Positions 31,816 through 39,189 of a stretch of DNA of 64,000 bases are shown in pieces. The number at the start of each line of letters is the position of its first letter. Positions within the stretch are counted from its first letter, which is position 1. The stretch is from Hominiventricola filiformis. GTDB lineage: Bacteria > Bacillota > Clostridia > Lachnospirales > Lachnospiraceae. The notes below the pieces were generated by a model. That model had not been told where the DNA came from. It did no database searches and saw only the letters and a list, made by a program, of their open reading frames with translations. The stretch spans positions 1 through 64,000 of the forward strand of contig NZ_JAJEPS010000011.1 of NCBI RefSeq assembly GCF_020686965.1, in the 5' to 3' direction. The position numbers and the translations under genes are program-made.

Positions 31816-31844
31816 ATTGTAACACTGAAAATATATGAGAACAA
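31816..31844 (-). promoter_or_regulatory. Promoter of the split nuclease-like gene
   Basis: Read leftward: TTGTTC (31844-31839), 17-bp spacer, TACAAT (31821-31816). Confidence 0.55.
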
Positions 31845-31870
31845 TTACTGTTTGAAAACAGGTAGTGTAA

Positions 31871-31972
31871 AAACTCTTAGGTCATTCCGCGTTGGCAATG
31901 ACAACTGATTTATATACGCACGTTTCAGAAGAAGAGAAAAAAGAAGAAGCAGATGAACTGAAAATACTGTAG
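31871..31972 (+). pseudogene. C-terminal remnant of a tyrosine recombinase (integrase)
   Basis: The frame reads KLLGHSALAMTTDLYTHVSE and continues to DELKIL and a TAG stop. LGHS is the conserved box containing the third-position His region and the Tyr in DLYTHV is the catalytic nucleophile. Upstream of KLL a stop occurs, so only about 33 codons survive. It is evidence of an older integrated element at this site. Confidence 0.75.
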
Positions 31973-32117
31973 TGAATTGGAAGATAGATAGCGTAAAATC
32001 AATGTTTTTGAGTGGATATAAATATTGCAATGAAATATTTGTAGTAGTTACAGACGTTGACTTGAGTGATCATTTTTACAATAAGTACGTACAGCTTATT
32101 TGTACGAAGCTGGCGAA

Positions 32118-32252
32118 AAAAATGACAATATGTGAAAGGAACGTTCGCAGTCCCGGTACTTCCTGAGAGCAAGGCGAAGACGCCGCTCGAAGGTTAGTAC
32201 CGCTGGACCGAGGACTTAGCGCAAGCGGTTCCGCTCACATATTGTCATTTTT
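32118..32252. repeat. 135-bp element with 18-bp perfect inverted ends
   Basis: AAAAATGACAATATGTGA (32118-32135) is the exact reverse complement of TCACATATTGTCATTTTT (32235-32252). Inside, further pairs (GGAAC/GTTCC, AGTCC/GGACT, GGTACT/AGTACC) let the whole unit fold on itself. It has no coding capacity. It resembles a miniature element or fused insertion-sequence ends. Confidence 0.7.
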
Positions 32253-32286
32253 GTGTGCACAGTTCCGCTCACAGCCTGTCACTTTT
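32228..32286 (+). repeat. Direct repeat of the element end
   Basis: GTTCCGCTCACA then TGTCA and T5 occurs at 32228-32252 and again at 32262-32286; the inverted copy is at 32118-32142. Multiple copies of a ~25-bp end repeat are a feature of IS21-family ends (recalled, not verified). Confidence 0.6.
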
Positions 32287-32300
32287 TGCACGTTTCGCAC

Positions 32301-32329
32301 TTGACAAATATTCCATTCCCTGTTATTCT
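32301..32329 (+). promoter_or_regulatory. Promoter of the fab operon
   Basis: TTGACA (32301-32306), 17-bp spacer, TATTCT (32324-32329). The -35 box lies 15 bp after the last element-end repeat. Confidence 0.75.
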
Positions 32330-32340
32330 TTGCAGGAAAT

Positions 32341-32357
32341 AGTTTGATAATCAAAAT
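32341..32357 (+). promoter_or_regulatory. FabT-like operator 1 (fabH leader)
   Basis: AGTTTGATAATCAAAAT matches the FabT site pattern AnTTTGAnnnTCAAAnT. It lies just downstream of the probable transcription start. Confidence 0.7.
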
Positions 32358-32373
32358 AAATGAGAGGCATAGA

Positions 32374-33300
32374 ATGAATGCAAAAATAATGGGAACCGGC
32401 TATGAACTGCCGGCATTCAGGGCAGATAATGATTATCTTGCCACGCTGGTAGATACCAGTGATGAATGGATCAGAGAAAGAACCGGAATCTGTGCCAGAC
32501 ATCTGGCAAAAGAAGAGACTACGACTTCCATGGCAGCAAAAGCAGCCAGAAAAGCTCTTCAGAAAGCAGGTGTGGATGCATCCGAGGTAGAGCTTGTCAT
32601 TGTGGCCACGATTACCGGAGATACGGATACACCGAGTACGGCCTGCAAAGTACAGGCACAGATTGGCGCAGACCATGCGGTGGCATTTGATATGAATGCG
32701 GCATGCTCCGGCTTTCTGTACGGGCTTCATGTGGCAGATGCATTTTTCAAGAGCGGTATTTATAAAAATGCACTGGTCATCGGGGCGGAGAGCCTGTCGA
32801 AGATTGTGGACTGGACAGACCGCGGAACCTGCGTGCTTTTTGGAGACGGGGCAGGTGCTGCATTTCTGACGGCATCGGAAGAAGGCGGAATCCTTTCTCA
32901 GTCTGTAGGAAGTAATGGTGAGAAATGGGAAGTGCTTTCCTGCCCGAAGGGCGGATACCTGCAGATGAATGGACAGGAAGTCTTTAAGTTTGCAGTAAGG
33001 ACCGTTCCACTGTGCGTGGAAGATGCACTGGAAAAAGCGGGTATGAAGGCAGATGATGTAGATCTGTTTTTGCTGCATCAGGCAAATGTGAGAATCCTTC
33101 AGTCTGTAGCGAAGCGATTAAAGCAGCCGGAAGAGAAATTCCCCATGAACATGAATGAATGCGGCAATACATCCGCAGCCAGTCTGCCGATTCTGATGGC
33201 GCAGCTTGATGAACAGGGAAGATTTCACAGAGGAAACAAAGTGGTACTGTCCGGATTCGGTGCAGGACTGACCTGGGGTGCATGTGTCATCGAGTGGTAA
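32374..33300 (+). CDS. fabH: Beta-ketoacyl-ACP synthase III
   Basis: 308 residues from ATG 32374 (GAGAGG upstream); a TTG at 32344 lies inside the operator and is rejected. FabH condenses acetyl-CoA with malonyl-ACP and so starts fatty acid synthesis. The triad is visible: Cys111 (AACSGFLYGL), His235 (LHQANVRI) and Asn265 (CGNTSAASLPI). The length is normal. It is first of a seven-gene rightward fab cluster. In relatives the genes before it often include a MarR-type regulator; here mobile remnants lie upstream. Confidence 0.96.
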   Translation: MNAKIMGTGYELPAFRADNDYLATLVDTSDEWIRERTGICARHLAKEETTTSMAAKAARKALQKAGVDASEVELVIVATITGDTDTPSTACKVQAQIGADHAVAFDMNAACSGFLYGLHVADAFFKSGIYKNALVIGAESLSKIVDWTDRGTCVLFGDGAGAAFLTASEEGGILSQSVGSNGEKWEVLSCPKGGYLQMNGQEVFKFAVRTVPLCVEDALEKAGMKADDVDLFLLHQANVRILQSVAKRLKQPEEKFPMNMNECGNTSAASLPILMAQLDEQGRFHRGNKVVLSGFGAGLTWGACVIEW

Positions 33301-33309
33301 AAAATCCCC

Positions 33310-33338
33310 TTGACAAACAGGCACGACGCAGATATACT
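33310..33338 (+). promoter_or_regulatory. Promoter of acpP
   Basis: TTGACA (33310-33315), 17-bp spacer, TATACT (33333-33338). The FabT-like box starts inside its -10 element. Confidence 0.75.
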
Positions 33339-33352
33339 TTGAATGTCAAAGT
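33336..33352 (+). promoter_or_regulatory. FabT-like operator 2 (acpP)
   Basis: ACTTTGAATGTCAAAGT, a 7-3-7 perfect inverted repeat overlapping the acpP -10 box. Confidence 0.75.
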
Positions 33353-33423
33353 AATTAAGGCAGATACAAAAATATCCCGCCAGGCGGGGACAATGAATGG
33401 ATAATAAAAGGAGAAGAAACACC

Positions 33424-33657
33424 ATGTTAGAAAAAATTAAAGAGATGATCGCAGAGCAGTTAAACGTAGACGCAGCAGAGATTACTGAGGCTACTTCTTT
33501 CAAAGATGATCTGGGAGCTGATTCCCTGGACCTGTTTGAGCTGGTAATGGCTCTGGAAGAGGAGTACGGTGTTGAGATTCCGTCTGAGGATCTTGAGAAA
33601 ATCACAACCGTAGGCGCTGTTATGGACTATCTGAAATCCAAAGGCGTAGAAGCATAA
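33424..33657 (+). CDS. acpP: Acyl carrier protein
   Basis: 77 residues from ATG 33424; an upstream in-frame ATG lacks a proper ribosome site. The phosphopantetheine Ser34 is in GADSLDLFEL. The protein is acidic and of normal length. It carries the growing acyl chain for all fab enzymes around it. It has its own promoter and FabT-like box within the operon. The next gene follows 19 bp later. Confidence 0.97.
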   Translation: MLEKIKEMIAEQLNVDAAEITEATSFKDDLGADSLDLFELVMALEEEYGVEIPSEDLEKITTVGAVMDYLKSKGVEA

Positions 33658-33676
33658 GCAAAGAGGCGAGCGAAGT

Positions 33677-34603
33677 ATGAAGACGAGAGTTACAGAACTT
33701 TTAGGAGTGGAGAAACCGATTATTCAGGGCGGTATGGCCTGGGTGGCAGAGTCTCATCTGGCAGCAGCGGTCTCCAATGCAGGCGGCTTCGGAATCATCG
33801 GTGCAGCCAATGCACCGGCAGAGGTAGTTCGGAATTATATCAGGGAAGCAAAAGAGATGACAGATAAGCCTTTCGGTGTGAACATCATGCTCATGAGCCC
33901 CTATGCGGCAGATATTGCCCAGGTAGTGGTAGAGGAAAAGGTTTCAGCCGTTACTACTGGTGCAGGAAGCCCGGAGCAATATATGGAACAGTGGAAAGCT
34001 GCCAATATCAAAGTCATCCCGGTTGTCGCTTCCGTAGCTCTCGCAAAACGTATGGAGCGCTGCGGTGCAGATGCGGTGGTTGCAGAGGGTACCGAGTCAG
34101 GCGGACATATCGGACAGGCAACGACTATGACGCTGGTTCCTCAGGTGGTTGATGCGGTTTCCGTGCCGGTCATTGCAGCAGGCGGTATCGCAGATGGCCG
34201 GGGAATGGCAGCAGCTTTTATGCTGGGTGCGGAAGCAGTACAGATCGGAACCCGCTTCTGCGTAGCTGATGAATGTCAGATCCATGAGAATTACAAACAG
34301 CGTATCCTGAAAGCCAAAGACATTGATTCCGAGGTGACGGGAAGAAGCCACGGACATCCGGTGCGGGGCTTAAGAAACAAGATGACCCGTGAATATCTGA
34401 AGCTGGAAGCAGAGGGAGCATCCTTTGAACAGCTGGAAAATCTGACTCTGGGAGGCCTTCGCAAAGCAGTTGTGGAAGGTGATGTGGATAATGGTTCCGT
34501 ACTGGCAGGACAGATTGCAGGTATGATCACGAAACGCCAGAGTTGTCAGGAGATCGTGGATGAGATTCTGATTCAGGCAGAGAAATTGTTAAAAGTAAAT
34601 TAA
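33677..34603 (+). CDS. fabK: Enoyl-ACP reductase II (FMN-dependent)
   Basis: 308 residues; the TIM-barrel flavoprotein of the nitronate monooxygenase / FabK group, which reduces enoyl-ACP with NAD(P)H in the last step of each elongation cycle. Visible: KPIIQGGMAWVAESHLAAAVSNAGGFGIIG, VVAEGTESGGHIG (flavin phosphate and substrate region), and VPVIAAGGIADGRGMAAAF. Its place between acpP and fabD supports FabK rather than a nitronate monooxygenase. FabI is absent in this window. Confidence 0.94.
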   Translation: MKTRVTELLGVEKPIIQGGMAWVAESHLAAAVSNAGGFGIIGAANAPAEVVRNYIREAKEMTDKPFGVNIMLMSPYAADIAQVVVEEKVSAVTTGAGSPEQYMEQWKAANIKVIPVVASVALAKRMERCGADAVVAEGTESGGHIGQATTMTLVPQVVDAVSVPVIAAGGIADGRGMAAAFMLGAEAVQIGTRFCVADECQIHENYKQRILKAKDIDSEVTGRSHGHPVRGLRNKMTREYLKLEAEGASFEQLENLTLGGLRKAVVEGDVDNGSVLAGQIAGMITKRQSCQEIVDEILIQAEKLLKVN

Positions 34604-34626
34604 TCTGCGGCAGGCAGATTTGTGAG

Positions 34627-34666
34627 AACAGAGCCGCTGGAACATTTCCGTGGTTCTGTTTTTTTA
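34627..34666 (+). terminator. Internal terminator between fabK and fabD
   Basis: AACAGAGCC pairs with GGTTCTGTT (one G-T pair), followed by seven T residues. It separates an acpP-fabK unit from fabD onwards. Confidence 0.7.
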
Positions 34667-34673
34667 AATATAT

Positions 34674-34690
34674 ACTTTGAAATTCAAACT
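34674..34690 (+). promoter_or_regulatory. FabT-like operator 3 (fabD)
   Basis: ACTTTGAAATTCAAACT, same 17-bp pattern as operators 1 and 2, 17 bp before the fabD start. A clear promoter was not resolved here. Confidence 0.7.
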
Positions 34691-34707
34691 ATATAAAGGA
34701 GAATACA

Positions 34708-35634
34708 ATGTCTAAAATTGCATTTATGTTCCCGGGGCAGGGAGCCCAGTACACGGGAATGGCAAAAGATTTTTATGATACATTTCCGGTGAGCCGTAAA
34801 GTATTTGAGGATGCATCGGAGGCATCAGGCCTGGACATTCCGGCACTTTGCTTTGAGGAAGACGAGCGTCTGAATCAGACAGAATACACCCAGATCTGCA
34901 TGCTCACCGCAGAGGCAGCGATTTTAAAAGCGGTTGAGGAACAGGGAGTGACCTCTTCTGTCAATGCCGGATTGAGCCTTGGTGAGTATGGTGCGCTGAT
35001 TGCGTCTGGAGTTATGAGTGAAAAAGATGCATTTTCCGTAGTCCGTAAGAGAGGTATTTACATGCAGGAAGCGGTTCCCACCGGTGGAGCCATGACGGCA
35101 GTGCTGGGACTTGACGCAGCTGTCATTGAAGAGGTATGTGAGAAGACAGAAGGTATCGTCTCTATTGCAAATTACAACTGTCCGGGACAGATCGTTATCA
35201 CAGGAGAAGAGGCAGCGGTAGCCCGTGCGGCAGAAAGCCTGAAAGAAGCAGGTGCCAAGAGAACGGTTGCGTTGAAAGTCAGCGGACCGTTCCACTCCAA
35301 AATGCTGACCGGAGCAGGTGAGAAACTTGGCGAAGCGCTGAAAGAGGTAGAGCTTCATGCGTTCTCTACACCGTATATTACCAATGTGACCGCAGATTAT
35401 GTGACCTCTCCCGCAGGAGTAAAAGAACTTCTTCGTCTGCAGGTATCCTCCAGCGTTCGGTGGCAGCAGTCAGTAGAACGGATGATTGCAGATGGTGTGG
35501 ATACCTTTGTGGAGATCGGACCTGGCAAGACTTTATCCGGATTTATGAGAAAGATCGACCGCAGTGTGAAAACCCTGAACATTGAAAATATGGCTGATTT
35601 TGAGAAAGCCATGGCAGAGCTGAAAGGAGAGTAA
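34708..35634 (+). CDS. fabD: Malonyl-CoA:ACP transacylase
   Basis: 308 residues. It loads malonyl groups from malonyl-CoA onto ACP. The fold is typical: FMFPGQGAQYTGMAKDF at the start, nucleophile Ser90 in GLSLGEYGAL, and His in KVSGPFHSKML. The C-terminal motif is FVEIGPGKTLSGF. The position before Ser90 is Leu rather than the His of GHSLG; this is common in clostridial FabD. The stop is 2 bp before fabG. Confidence 0.96.
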   Translation: MSKIAFMFPGQGAQYTGMAKDFYDTFPVSRKVFEDASEASGLDIPALCFEEDERLNQTEYTQICMLTAEAAILKAVEEQGVTSSVNAGLSLGEYGALIASGVMSEKDAFSVVRKRGIYMQEAVPTGGAMTAVLGLDAAVIEEVCEKTEGIVSIANYNCPGQIVITGEEAAVARAAESLKEAGAKRTVALKVSGPFHSKMLTGAGEKLGEALKEVELHAFSTPYITNVTADYVTSPAGVKELLRLQVSSSVRWQQSVERMIADGVDTFVEIGPGKTLSGFMRKIDRSVKTLNIENMADFEKAMAELKGE

Positions 35635-35636
35635 GC

Positions 35637-36377
35637 ATGCTGGAAGGAAAGATTGCTCTGGTAACCGGAGCTGCAAAAGGAATTGGAAGAGCCATTGCAC
35701 TGGCACTGGCTGCAGATGGAGCGACTGTGATTGTAAATTACAATGGCTCTGCACAGAAGGCAGAGGCTGTGGTAGACGAGATTAAAGCGCTGGGAAAAGA
35801 CAGTGAGGCTTATCAGTGTAATGTGGCAAATACCGCAGACGTGGATGCCATGATCAAGGATGTGATCAAACGATATGGAAGTCTTGACATCCTGGTGAAT
35901 AACGCAGGTATTACCCGCGACAATCTGATTATGAAAATGTCAGAGGAAGATTTTGATGCGGTCATTGATGCGAACTTAAAGGGATGCTTTAACACGATTA
36001 AGGCAGTAAGCCGTCAGATGCTCAAGCAGCGTGCAGGACGAATCATCAATATTACCTCCGTATCCGGTATTCTTGGAAATGCAGGCCAGGCAAATTATGC
36101 AGCATCCAAGGCAGGCATCATCGGTCTTACCAAGACCATGGCAAGAGAGCTGGCAAGCCGCGGTATCACGGTCAATGGCATTGCGCCGGGCTTCGTGGAT
36201 ACAGAGATGACCCAGGTGCTCTCTGATGAGGTAAAAGAGGCAGCGACGAAGCAGATTCCGCTGGGACATTTCGGAAAGCCGGAAGATATTGCCAATATGG
36301 CAACTTATTTGGCATCTGAAAAGGCAGCATATATTACAGGACAGATTATCAGTGTAGACGGAGGTATGGCGATCTGA
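35637..36377 (+). CDS. fabG: 3-oxoacyl-ACP reductase
   Basis: 246 residues, a short-chain dehydrogenase. The NADPH loop is TGAAKGIGRA (10-19), NNAG at 88-91, catalytic Ser141, Tyr154 and Lys158 (NYAASKAG). It ends DGGMAI as most FabG proteins do. It reduces 3-oxoacyl-ACP after each condensation. Its TGA overlaps the fabF ATG (ATCTGATGA). Confidence 0.97.
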   Translation: MLEGKIALVTGAAKGIGRAIALALAADGATVIVNYNGSAQKAEAVVDEIKALGKDSEAYQCNVANTADVDAMIKDVIKRYGSLDILVNNAGITRDNLIMKMSEEDFDAVIDANLKGCFNTIKAVSRQMLKQRAGRIINITSVSGILGNAGQANYAASKAGIIGLTKTMARELASRGITVNGIAPGFVDTEMTQVLSDEVKEAATKQIPLGHFGKPEDIANMATYLASEKAAYITGQIISVDGGMAI

Positions 36378-37612
36378 TGAGAAGAGTAGTAGTAACCGGT
36401 ATGGGAGCCATCACTCCCATGGGATTGAATGTAAAAGAGTATTTTGATAACATTAAAGCAGGAAATCATGGATTTACCACCATTTCCAAATTTGACGCTT
36501 CTGAGTATAAAGCTCATGTGGCAGCAGAAGTCAAAGGATTTGTTGCAAAAGAATACATGGATTTTAAGGCAGCAAAGAGAATGGAGCCGTTTTCCCAATA
36601 TGCAGTGGCAGCAGCAAAAGAGGCCATGGAACAGGCAGGACTTGATATGAGCAAAGAAGACCCATATCGTGTAGGATGCTCTATCGGTTCCGGTATCGGA
36701 AGTCTTCAGGTAGTGGAAAAAGAGTATACCAAACTGGTAGAAAAAGGACCGAATCGTGTGAATCCGTTGATGGTGCCCATGATGATTTCCAATATGGCAG
36801 CAGGAAATGTTTCCATCGCTTATGGCCTGAAAGGTAAGAGTCTTAACGTAGTAACGGCTTGTGCAACCGGAACGCATTCCATTGGTGAGGCTTACAGAAG
36901 CATTCAGACCGGTGATGCAGACGTAATGCTGGCAGGCGGAACGGAGAGCTGCATCTGCCCCATCGGTGTAGCTGGATTCGCAGCACTGACTGCTCTGTCC
37001 GGAAGTGAGGATCCGGAGCGTTGCTCTATTCCCTTTGACAAAGACCGCGATGGATTTGTCATGGGCGAGGGCGCTGGTGTGGTTATTCTGGAGGATCTGG
37101 AACACGCAAAGGCAAGAGGAGCACACATTCTGGCAGAGGTAGTCGGATATGGTGCCACCAGTGATGCTTACCACATCACTTCTCCGGCAGAGGACGGAAT
37201 GGGAGCTGCTACCGCAATGAAATGGGCAGTCGAGGAATCCGGCGCCGCTATGGAAGATATTATGTACATCAATGCACATGGAACCAGTACTCATCACAAT
37301 GATCTTTTCGAGACCCGTGCCATCAAGCTGGCCTTCGGCGAGCACGCAAAAGAGATGAAGATCAACTCTACCAAATCTATGATCGGACATCTTCTGGGTG
37401 CAGCAGGTGCGGTTGAGTTCATCACCTGCGTGAAAGAGATGGAAGAAAGCTTTGTCCATGTAACCAGAGGTCTGGAACATCCAGACGAGGAACTGGATCT
37501 TGATTATGTACAGGGCCACGGTGTGGAGATGGATCTGGAGTATGCATTGTCCAACTCTCTTGGATTTGGCGGACACAATGCAAGTATTCTGATTAAGAAA
37601 TACGCGGAGTAA
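36377..37612 (+). CDS. fabF: Beta-ketoacyl-ACP synthase II
   Basis: 411 residues, the elongating condensing enzyme. Catalytic Cys162 is in VVTACATGTHSIGEA; the His residues are in NAHGTSTHHND and KSMIGHLLGAAGAVE. The C-terminus NSLGFGGHNASILI is diagnostic. In streptococcal-type clusters accB normally follows; here fabZ follows directly after 44 bp. Confidence 0.97.
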   Translation: MRRVVVTGMGAITPMGLNVKEYFDNIKAGNHGFTTISKFDASEYKAHVAAEVKGFVAKEYMDFKAAKRMEPFSQYAVAAAKEAMEQAGLDMSKEDPYRVGCSIGSGIGSLQVVEKEYTKLVEKGPNRVNPLMVPMMISNMAAGNVSIAYGLKGKSLNVVTACATGTHSIGEAYRSIQTGDADVMLAGGTESCICPIGVAGFAALTALSGSEDPERCSIPFDKDRDGFVMGEGAGVVILEDLEHAKARGAHILAEVVGYGATSDAYHITSPAEDGMGAATAMKWAVEESGAAMEDIMYINAHGTSTHHNDLFETRAIKLAFGEHAKEMKINSTKSMIGHLLGAAGAVEFITCVKEMEESFVHVTRGLEHPDEELDLDYVQGHGVEMDLEYALSNSLGFGGHNASILIKKYAE

Positions 37613-37656
37613 GAAAAAAGCGGCGAAGCGGCTCCGGACAGAAAGGAAGTATACAT

Positions 37657-38082
37657 ATGGTAATGGATATTAAAGAAATCATGGAAATCATTCCTCATCG
37701 GCAGCCGTTTCTGCTGATCGACCGGATCGAGGAACTGGAACCGGGAAAAAGAGCGGTAGGCAAGAAATGTGTGACTTATAATGAGCCGTTCTTTAACGGA
37801 CATTTTCCCCAGGAGCCGGTTATGCCAGGTGTCCTGATTCTGGAAGCTCTGGCCCAGACCGGTGCAGTGGCAATCTTAAGCCAGCCGGAAAATAAAGGAA
37901 AGACCGTTTACTTCGGTGGAATCGATAAAGCGAAATTCAAACGGAAAGTCGTTCCGGGAGATGTTCTGACACTGGAACTGGAAATTGTGAAACAGAAAGG
38001 TCCCATCGGCGTGGGTACCGCAAAGGCGACTGTGGATGGAAAACTGGCTGCGTGTGCAGAGATGACATTTGCGGTAGGTTAA
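37657..38082 (+). CDS. fabZ: 3-hydroxyacyl-ACP dehydratase
   Basis: 141 residues, a hot-dog fold. His49 (FNGHFPQEPVMPG) and Glu63 (LILEALAQ) are the catalytic pair. It dehydrates 3-hydroxyacyl-ACP to the enoyl form for FabK. The ribosome site is AGAAAGGAAG. It is last in the cluster; accC, accD and accA, which follow fabZ in related operons, are absent here. Confidence 0.96.
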   Translation: MVMDIKEIMEIIPHRQPFLLIDRIEELEPGKRAVGKKCVTYNEPFFNGHFPQEPVMPGVLILEALAQTGAVAILSQPENKGKTVYFGGIDKAKFKRKVVPGDVLTLELEIVKQKGPIGVGTAKATVDGKLAACAEMTFAVG

Positions 38083-38110
38083 AAAAAGGAGGCAATGTGC
38101 CTCCTTTTTT
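38083..38110. terminator. Bidirectional terminator after fabZ
   Basis: AAAAAAGGAGGCA-ATG-TGCCTCCTTTTTT, perfect stem, A and T runs on the two sides; it also ends the leftward kinase gene. Confidence 0.9.
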
Positions 38111-39017
38111 ATACCTGCAATTGATCATAAATCTCCATAATTTCGTCTTTGGTAGCCAGTAGTTCAGAAAAGGCACTGGCGCTGCCTGCGGCAAGAGCCA
38201 TGCGGAAGGCATGTGCATAATCATGCTGTTCCAGCCAGCCGGTGAGAAAGCCTGCGACCATGGAATCACCGGCACCGACAGCGTTGACCAGTCGGCCCTT
38301 TACGGCGTCAGAAGTATAGACTTCGCCATTTTCTGCTACGAGAGCGGCACCTTTTCCGCCCATAGAAACCAGAACGTTTCGTGCCCCCTGTTTCTGCAGT
38401 TCTTTCGCATAGGGGATGACTTCTTCATGGGTATTGAATTCCAGGCAGAAAAGCTCTCCCAGTTCATGATTATTCGGTTTGATCAGGAAGGGATGATATT
38501 TCAGCACATTGGTGAGCAGATTTTTTGTAGCATCCACCACAGTGAGAATTTTTCGATCCTGCAGCCGTGCCAGAACATCTTCATAAGTAGATGTAGGCAT
38601 GGAAGAGGGAATGCTTCCGGCCAACACCAAGATATCTCCAGCTTTCAGCTGATCCAGTTTCTTCATAAGTGCTTCCAAGTGAGCATGTTCAATGACTGGT
38701 CCCTGTCCATTGATCTCTGTTCCGTCATAGTTCTTTAACTTCAGGTTAATGCGGGAACATCCATTTTCCAATTTGATAAAATCACTTTTAAATCCAATAT
38801 TTTCAATCCGGCGGAGAATTTCATCTCCGACAAAACCAGCTGTAAATCCGAGGGCGGTGCTGTCCATGCCGAGATTTTTCAGAACCGTGGATACGTTGAG
38901 TCCCTTTCCACCGGGGAGCATCAGTTCCGTGTCCGTTCGGTTGGTATTCCAAAGTTTAAAGTCTTTTACTGATACGATATAATCAAGAGAGGGATTGAAT
39001 GTCACAGTATAAATCAT
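38109..39017 (-). CDS. PfkB-family hexose-phosphate kinase (1-phosphofructokinase type)
   Basis: 302 residues from the ATG at 39017, with GGAGG 8 bp upstream; the longer open frame has no ribosome site. It begins MIYTVTFNPSLDYIVSVKDF and has PGGKGLNVSTVLKNLG and the signature GAGDSMVAGFLTG near residue 250, as in FruK / LacC. It would phosphorylate fructose-1-phosphate or tagatose-6-phosphate. No PTS or regulator gene is adjacent, so the substrate is uncertain. It is transcribed divergently from the alcohol dehydrogenase gene. Confidence 0.9.
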   Translation of the reverse strand: MIYTVTFNPSLDYIVSVKDFKLWNTNRTDTELMLPGGKGLNVSTVLKNLGMDSTALGFTAGFVGDEILRRIENIGFKSDFIKLENGCSRINLKLKNYDGTEINGQGPVIEHAHLEALMKKLDQLKAGDILVLAGSIPSSMPTSTYEDVLARLQDRKILTVVDATKNLLTNVLKYHPFLIKPNNHELGELFCLEFNTHEEVIPYAKELQKQGARNVLVSMGGKGAALVAENGEVYTSDAVKGRLVNAVGAGDSMVAGFLTGWLEQHDYAHAFRMALAAGSASAFSELLATKDEIMEIYDQLQV

Positions 39018-39117
39018 GATGTCGACCTCCGCTAAAATTTTCTCAAACAGAGAAATTATATCATGAATAGGAAGGAAAAGGGATATATTTAGAAAAATTT
39101 CAGAAAAAAGTCTTGTC

Positions 39118-39146
39118 TTGAGCGCAGATTTATTTCCTGATATAAT
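39118..39146 (+). promoter_or_regulatory. Promoter of the alcohol dehydrogenase gene
   Basis: TTGAGC (39118-39123), 17-bp spacer, extended -10 TGATATAAT ending at 39146. Confidence 0.7.
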
Positions 39147-39189
39147 TATCTCGGAAAGCAAAACACGAAGGTGTAAAGGAGGTAACAAC

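Larger units (their letters stand above)
31973..32300. other. Gene-free region with repeat-rich element ends
   Basis: After the integrase remnant comes about 145 bp of AT-rich sequence with no recognisable gene, then the 135-bp inverted-repeat element (32118-32252) and a further partial copy of its end (32262-32286). Confidence 0.6.

Noticed and set aside
31557..31844. A 95-residue leftward open frame as an independent gene
   Set aside because: Its first 30 codons lie in promoter DNA and its last 17 codons are read through foreign sequence after the breakpoint; only 31612-31757 is supported as a gene piece.
32118..32290. CRISPR array
   Set aside because: Only three end-like copies in mixed orientation with unequal spacing and no cas genes; it fits element ends.
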